Below, in pieces: positions 4,231 through 6,537 of a stretch of DNA of 6,537 bases (position 1 is the first letter of the stretch; each line of letters opens with the position of its first letter). Source of the stretch: Legionellaceae bacterium. GTDB taxonomy: Bacteria > Pseudomonadota > Gammaproteobacteria > Legionellales > Legionellaceae. The position numbers were made by a program, and so were the translations under genes. Below the pieces are notes generated by a model. It did no database searches, was not told where the DNA came from, and saw only the letters and a list, made by a program, of their open reading frames with translations. The stretch is from assembly GCA_947505025.1 (NCBI GenBank), contig CANNIJ010000081.1, forward strand, positions 1 to 6,537, read 5' to 3'.

Positions 4231-6101
4231 GCAATCATCCGTTGTTTTTTTAAATGTACGAGTAATAATGACAGGGCTGCGGGCGTGACCCCTGAAATAC
4301 GCCCAGCCTGCGCCAACGATGCTGGCTTAATCTTACTTAACTTTTGAATCATTTCCGTGGATAAACCAGAAATCTCATGATATTCCAAAGTCTCAGGCAA
4401 CAGCATTTCTTCATGTTGCTTTAGCCGAACAATATCTTGCTGTTGACGTGCAATATACCCAGCATATTTATATTGAATTTCCACTTGCTCAGCCACAGCT
4501 GGATCGACCACAGGCAAATCTAAATCACCCAAACCTTGCAAATGCTGATAATTAATTTCTGGCCGCTTGAGAACATCAGTTGCCGGGCAATCATGAACTA
4601 AAGCAGCCTCCAGCACTGTATCTAAATCAGCATTATGGTGCATACGGATCCAAGTACTCTGCAACTTATGCTGTAAATTTTCAATCGACGTGCGTTTTTC
4701 GCAAAATGCACGCCATCGTCGATCATCGACTAAACCTAACTCTCGACCTTTGGTGGTCAAACGTAAGTCTGCATTATCTTCGCGCAGCAATAATCGATAC
4801 TCTGCACGCGAGGTAAACATACGATACGGTTCTTGAGTGCCGCGCGTAATCAAATCGTCAATTAGCACGCCTATATAAGCCTCATCACGACGCGGACACC
4901 ATAAAGGTTTTCCCTGTACCAACAGCCCGGCATTCATGCCTGCAATTAATCCCTGGGCGGCGGCTTCTTCATAACCAGTGGTCCCGTTAATTTGGCCGGC
5001 AAAAAATAAATTGGCAAATGGTTTGGTTTGTAAGTATTGCGTCAATCCACGCGGGTCAAAATAATCGTACTCAATTGCATAACCTGGGCGTGTGATATGC
5101 GCCTCAGCAAAGCCTTTTAAAGTCCGTACAAACTGTACCTGCACATCAAATGGCAGGCTTGTAGAGATACCATTAGGATACATTTCCTGCGTAGTTAAAC
5201 CTTCAGGCTCGACAAAAATCTGATGTGATAATTTATCCGCAAACCGTACTACTTTATCTTCAATTGACGGGCAATAACGTGGCCCAACACCAGCAATTAC
5301 ACCTGCATACATCGGAGATTGATGCAGGTTTTTGCGAATAATTTCGTGAGTGGCTGGAGTGGTATGTGTTATATAACAAGGGACTTGGCGCGGATGATCT
5401 GCTGGCTTGCCTAGATATGAAAATACTGGCACAGGTATATCGCCAGGCTGTATTATCATCTGTGAATAATCTAAAGTTCTGGAGTCAATACGCGGTGGAG
5501 TACCTGTTTTTAGCCGGCCCACAGGGAACTCCAACTCACGCAATCTTTGCGCGAGTGCAATCGAAGGCTGATCCCCGGCTCTACCACCAGGAGATTGCTG
5601 CATTCCCACATGAATACGTCCGCCTAAAAAAGTGCCTGCAGTCAGTACAATTGCATGTGCGTGCAACGTCAAACCCAGTTGAGTCCGCACGCCAACCACA
5701 CGATCACCCTCAATCAATACATCATCAACGGCTTGTTGAAACAAAAAAAGATTCGCTTGATTCTGCAAACAATCACGAATCGCTTTACGATATAACACCC
5801 GGTCAGCCTGTGCACGCGTAGCACGCACAGCTGGCCCTTTAGATGCATTTAATATACGAAATTGAATCCCCGCAGAATCAGCAGCCCCGGCCATAGCTCC
5901 GCCCAGAGCATCAATCTCTTTCACTAAATGACCTTTACCAATTCCACCAATCGCAGGATTGCACGACATTTGACCTAAAAGATCTAATTGATGGGTTAAC
6001 AACAAAGTCTGCAGGCCCATGCGCGCCGCAGCTAGTGCGGCTTCAGTACCAGCATGCCCAGCACCAACAACAATAATGTCATAATGTTTATTTAAATTCA
6101 T
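4227..6101 (-). CDS. mnmG: MnmG (GidA), tRNA U34 carboxymethylaminomethyl-modification FAD enzyme
   Basis: This is a 624-residue FAD protein (E. coli 629) that works with the GTPase MnmE to install the cmnm5 group at wobble U34 of several tRNAs, using methylene-tetrahydrofolate. The FAD-binding GAGHAG is at 13-18. SCNPAIGGIGKGHLVKEID (46-64) carries Cys47, and GPRYCPSIEDK (273-283) carries Cys277; both are the conserved redox/catalytic cysteines. Other family blocks are ASKGPAVRATRAQADR (86-101), GRLKTGTPPRID (195-206), AGQINGTTGYEEAAAQG (368-384) and PYRMFTSRAEYRLLLR (425-440). The helical C-terminal domain (about 545-620, with YAGYIARQ) that binds MnmE and tRNA is complete. The ATG lies four bases after the stop of the upstream membrane gene; GAG about 12 bases upstream is a weak, distant ribosome-binding site, so translation may rely partly on that gene. 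The stop overlaps rsmG, and an A7 run lies just before it. Confidence 0.98.
   Translation of the reverse strand: MNLNKHYDIIVVGAGHAGTEAALAAARMGLQTLLLTHQLDLLGQMSCNPAIGGIGKGHLVKEIDALGGAMAGAADSAGIQFRILNASKGPAVRATRAQADRVLYRKAIRDCLQNQANLFLFQQAVDDVLIEGDRVVGVRTQLGLTLHAHAIVLTAGTFLGGRIHVGMQQSPGGRAGDQPSIALAQRLRELEFPVGRLKTGTPPRIDSRTLDYSQMIIQPGDIPVPVFSYLGKPADHPRQVPCYITHTTPATHEIIRKNLHQSPMYAGVIAGVGPRYCPSIEDKVVRFADKLSHQIFVEPEGLTTQEMYPNGISTSLPFDVQVQFVRTLKGFAEAHITRPGYAIEYDYFDPRGLTQYLQTKPFANLFFAGQINGTTGYEEAAAQGLIAGMNAGLLVQGKPLWCPRRDEAYIGVLIDDLITRGTQEPYRMFTSRAEYRLLLREDNADLRLTTKGRELGLVDDRRWRAFCEKRTSIENLQHKLQSTWIRMHHNADLDTVLEAALVHDCPATDVLKRPEINYQHLQGLGDLDLPVVDPAVAEQVEIQYKYAGYIARQQQDIVRLKQHEEMLLPETLEYHEISGLSTEMIQKLSKIKPASLAQAGRISGVTPAALSLLLVHLKKQRMIA
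4244..4254 (-). promoter_or_regulatory. Candidate slippery sequence at the end of mnmG
   Basis: Read on the minus strand this is TTTAAAAAAAC, in the mnmG frame T-TTA-AAA-AAA-C. It contains two overlapping heptamers of the X-XXY-YYZ type (T TTA AAA and A AAA AAA). A -1 shift here enters the rsmG frame, which is open through to the rsmG start (codons for TTDDC then MM). It lies 12 bases upstream of the mnmG TGA. I see only a weak TGCA/TGCA stem downstream and no clear upstream Shine-Dalgarno stimulator, so function is uncertain. Confidence 0.3.
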
Positions 6102-6105
6102 AAGT

Positions 6106-6495
6106 TTACGGGCTCAATGGGTTAGCTGTCTCAACCAATTCGCTATATCGTGCAATCTCTGGCTCATTTAATTTATCGTTGCAAGCCAAGTACACCCACT
6201 GTAAAGCGCCTATCACCAGGCAAATAGCTGCAATAGATAAGATTGCGGCCCATGCTGGCCATGCTGCCAAAGACAGAATTAACATTGCAGCCACAGAAAC
6301 ACCGATTAATCCTACCATATTAACCTGATATAATGTAGTCTTATATGCCTTTATATCAGCAATATGCTGCTTCTGCTGGGCAACTTCCGCCTTTATAAAT
6401 TCTGCATCCGGTGCACCATCGGCTTCTACTTTTAATTGTTCCGACAACTCTGTCTGCTGAGATTGAGATAACCAATGTTCACCAATAATTCGCAT
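6106..6495 (-). CDS. Unrecognised small membrane protein with two transmembrane helices
   Basis: I do not recognise this 129-residue protein. Residues 1-57 are hydrophilic and rich in Gln, Glu and Lys, likely helical (QSQQTELSEQLK; AEVAQQKQHIADIK), and could form a coiled coil. Two hydrophobic helices follow at about 58-78 (VGLIGVSVAAMLILSLAAW) and 81-104 (AWAAILSIAAICLVIGAL), joined by a tight WPAW turn. A short charged tail ends the protein. Lysines before the first helix and after the second suggest that both ends face the cytoplasm. There is no signal peptide. The ATG has AGGA only three bases upstream, a close but usable ribosome-binding site. Position four bases ahead of mnmG and the open coding pattern support a real gene, probably the first of this run, though the window ends 42 bases upstream. 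Confidence 0.75.
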   Translation of the reverse strand: MRIIGEHWLSQSQQTELSEQLKVEADGAPDAEFIKAEVAQQKQHIADIKAYKTTLYQVNMVGLIGVSVAAMLILSLAAWPAWAAILSIAAICLVIGALQWVYLACNDKLNEPEIARYSELVETANPLSP

Positions 6496-6505
6496 AAATC
6501 CTGAG

Positions 6506-6533
6506 GCATAGCATATAGCCGAACAAGCTATGC
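6506..6533. repeat. 7-bp inverted repeat upstream of the membrane-protein gene
   Basis: GCATAGC (6506-6512) and GCTATGC (6527-6533) are perfect inverted copies separated by 14 bases, just before the start of the first minus-strand gene. It could be a leader hairpin, an operator for a dimeric regulator, or the tail-end hairpin of a gene outside the window. No T-run is visible before the window ends. A weak promoter pairing (TTAAGC, 16 bases, TATGCT on the minus strand) overlaps it, too poor to call. Confidence 0.35.
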
Positions 6534-6537
6534 TTAA

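Noticed and set aside
4356..4364. DnaA-box-like TTATCCACG (minus strand) in mnmG
   Set aside because: It is isolated, with one mismatch, inside conserved coding sequence; with the parA copy far away there is no cluster, so no origin is called.
5366..5821. 151-codon open frame on the plus strand, antisense to mnmG
   Set aside because: It overlaps conserved MnmG blocks in full and has no recognisable motif; a shadow of the real gene.
6506..6537. Sigma-70-like promoter for the minus-strand run (TTAAGC, 16 bases, TATGCT)
   Set aside because: Only 3/6 and 4/6 matches, overlapping an inverted repeat at the window edge; upstream context is missing.

Overview
The window looks like ordinary chromosome of a moderately AT-rich gammaproteobacterium. 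The evidence is the set of close matches to Escherichia coli-type GlmU, MnmG, RsmG, YraN, DiaA and DolP. DiaA and DolP together with YraN form a neighbourhood typical of gammaproteobacteria, and the mnmG-rsmG-parA-parB block is the classic gene set beside the replication origin. I cannot name the genus from the sequence alone.

Layout. Bases 1-388 (+ strand) hold the last 128 residues of GlmU, the bifunctional enzyme that makes UDP-GlcNAc. A 33-base gap with a perfect 7-bp hairpin separates it from a convergent minus-strand run that fills the rest of the window. In transcription order (right to left) this run is: an unrecognised two-helix membrane protein (6495-6106), mnmG (6101-4227), rsmG (4230-3610), parA (3591-2821), parB (2824-1952), yraN (1955-1599), diaA (1599-1000) and dolP (997-422). 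The junctions are +4, ATGA, +18, ATGA, ATGA, TAATG and +2 bases. There is therefore no room for internal terminators, and the eight genes look like one transcription unit with four stop/start overlaps. No intergenic stretch exceeds 42 bases, and the longest of these is the cut-off right edge.

How the genes fit together. MnmG and RsmG modify tRNA and 16S rRNA. ParA and ParB segregate the origin region. DiaA binds DnaA and promotes initiation in E. coli. DolP is an outer-membrane lipoprotein for envelope integrity. YraN is a conserved nuclease-fold protein of uncertain role. The notable point is the join. In E. coli yraN-diaA-dolP sits with rsmI and lpoA, far from oriC. In many gammaproteobacteria parB is followed by the atp operon and then glmU. 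Here the yraN-diaA-dolP block is fused directly behind parAB by an ATGA overlap, the atp genes are absent from between parB and glmU, and glmU points the other way. This puts segregation proteins and a DnaA activator in one apparent operon.

I see no mobile element, CRISPR array, tRNA, rRNA, riboswitch or convincing parS/oriC sequence. The best leads for something undescribed are the parAB-yraN-diaA linkage and an in-frame slippery A-run at the mnmG/rsmG overlap that could yield a MnmG-RsmG fusion.
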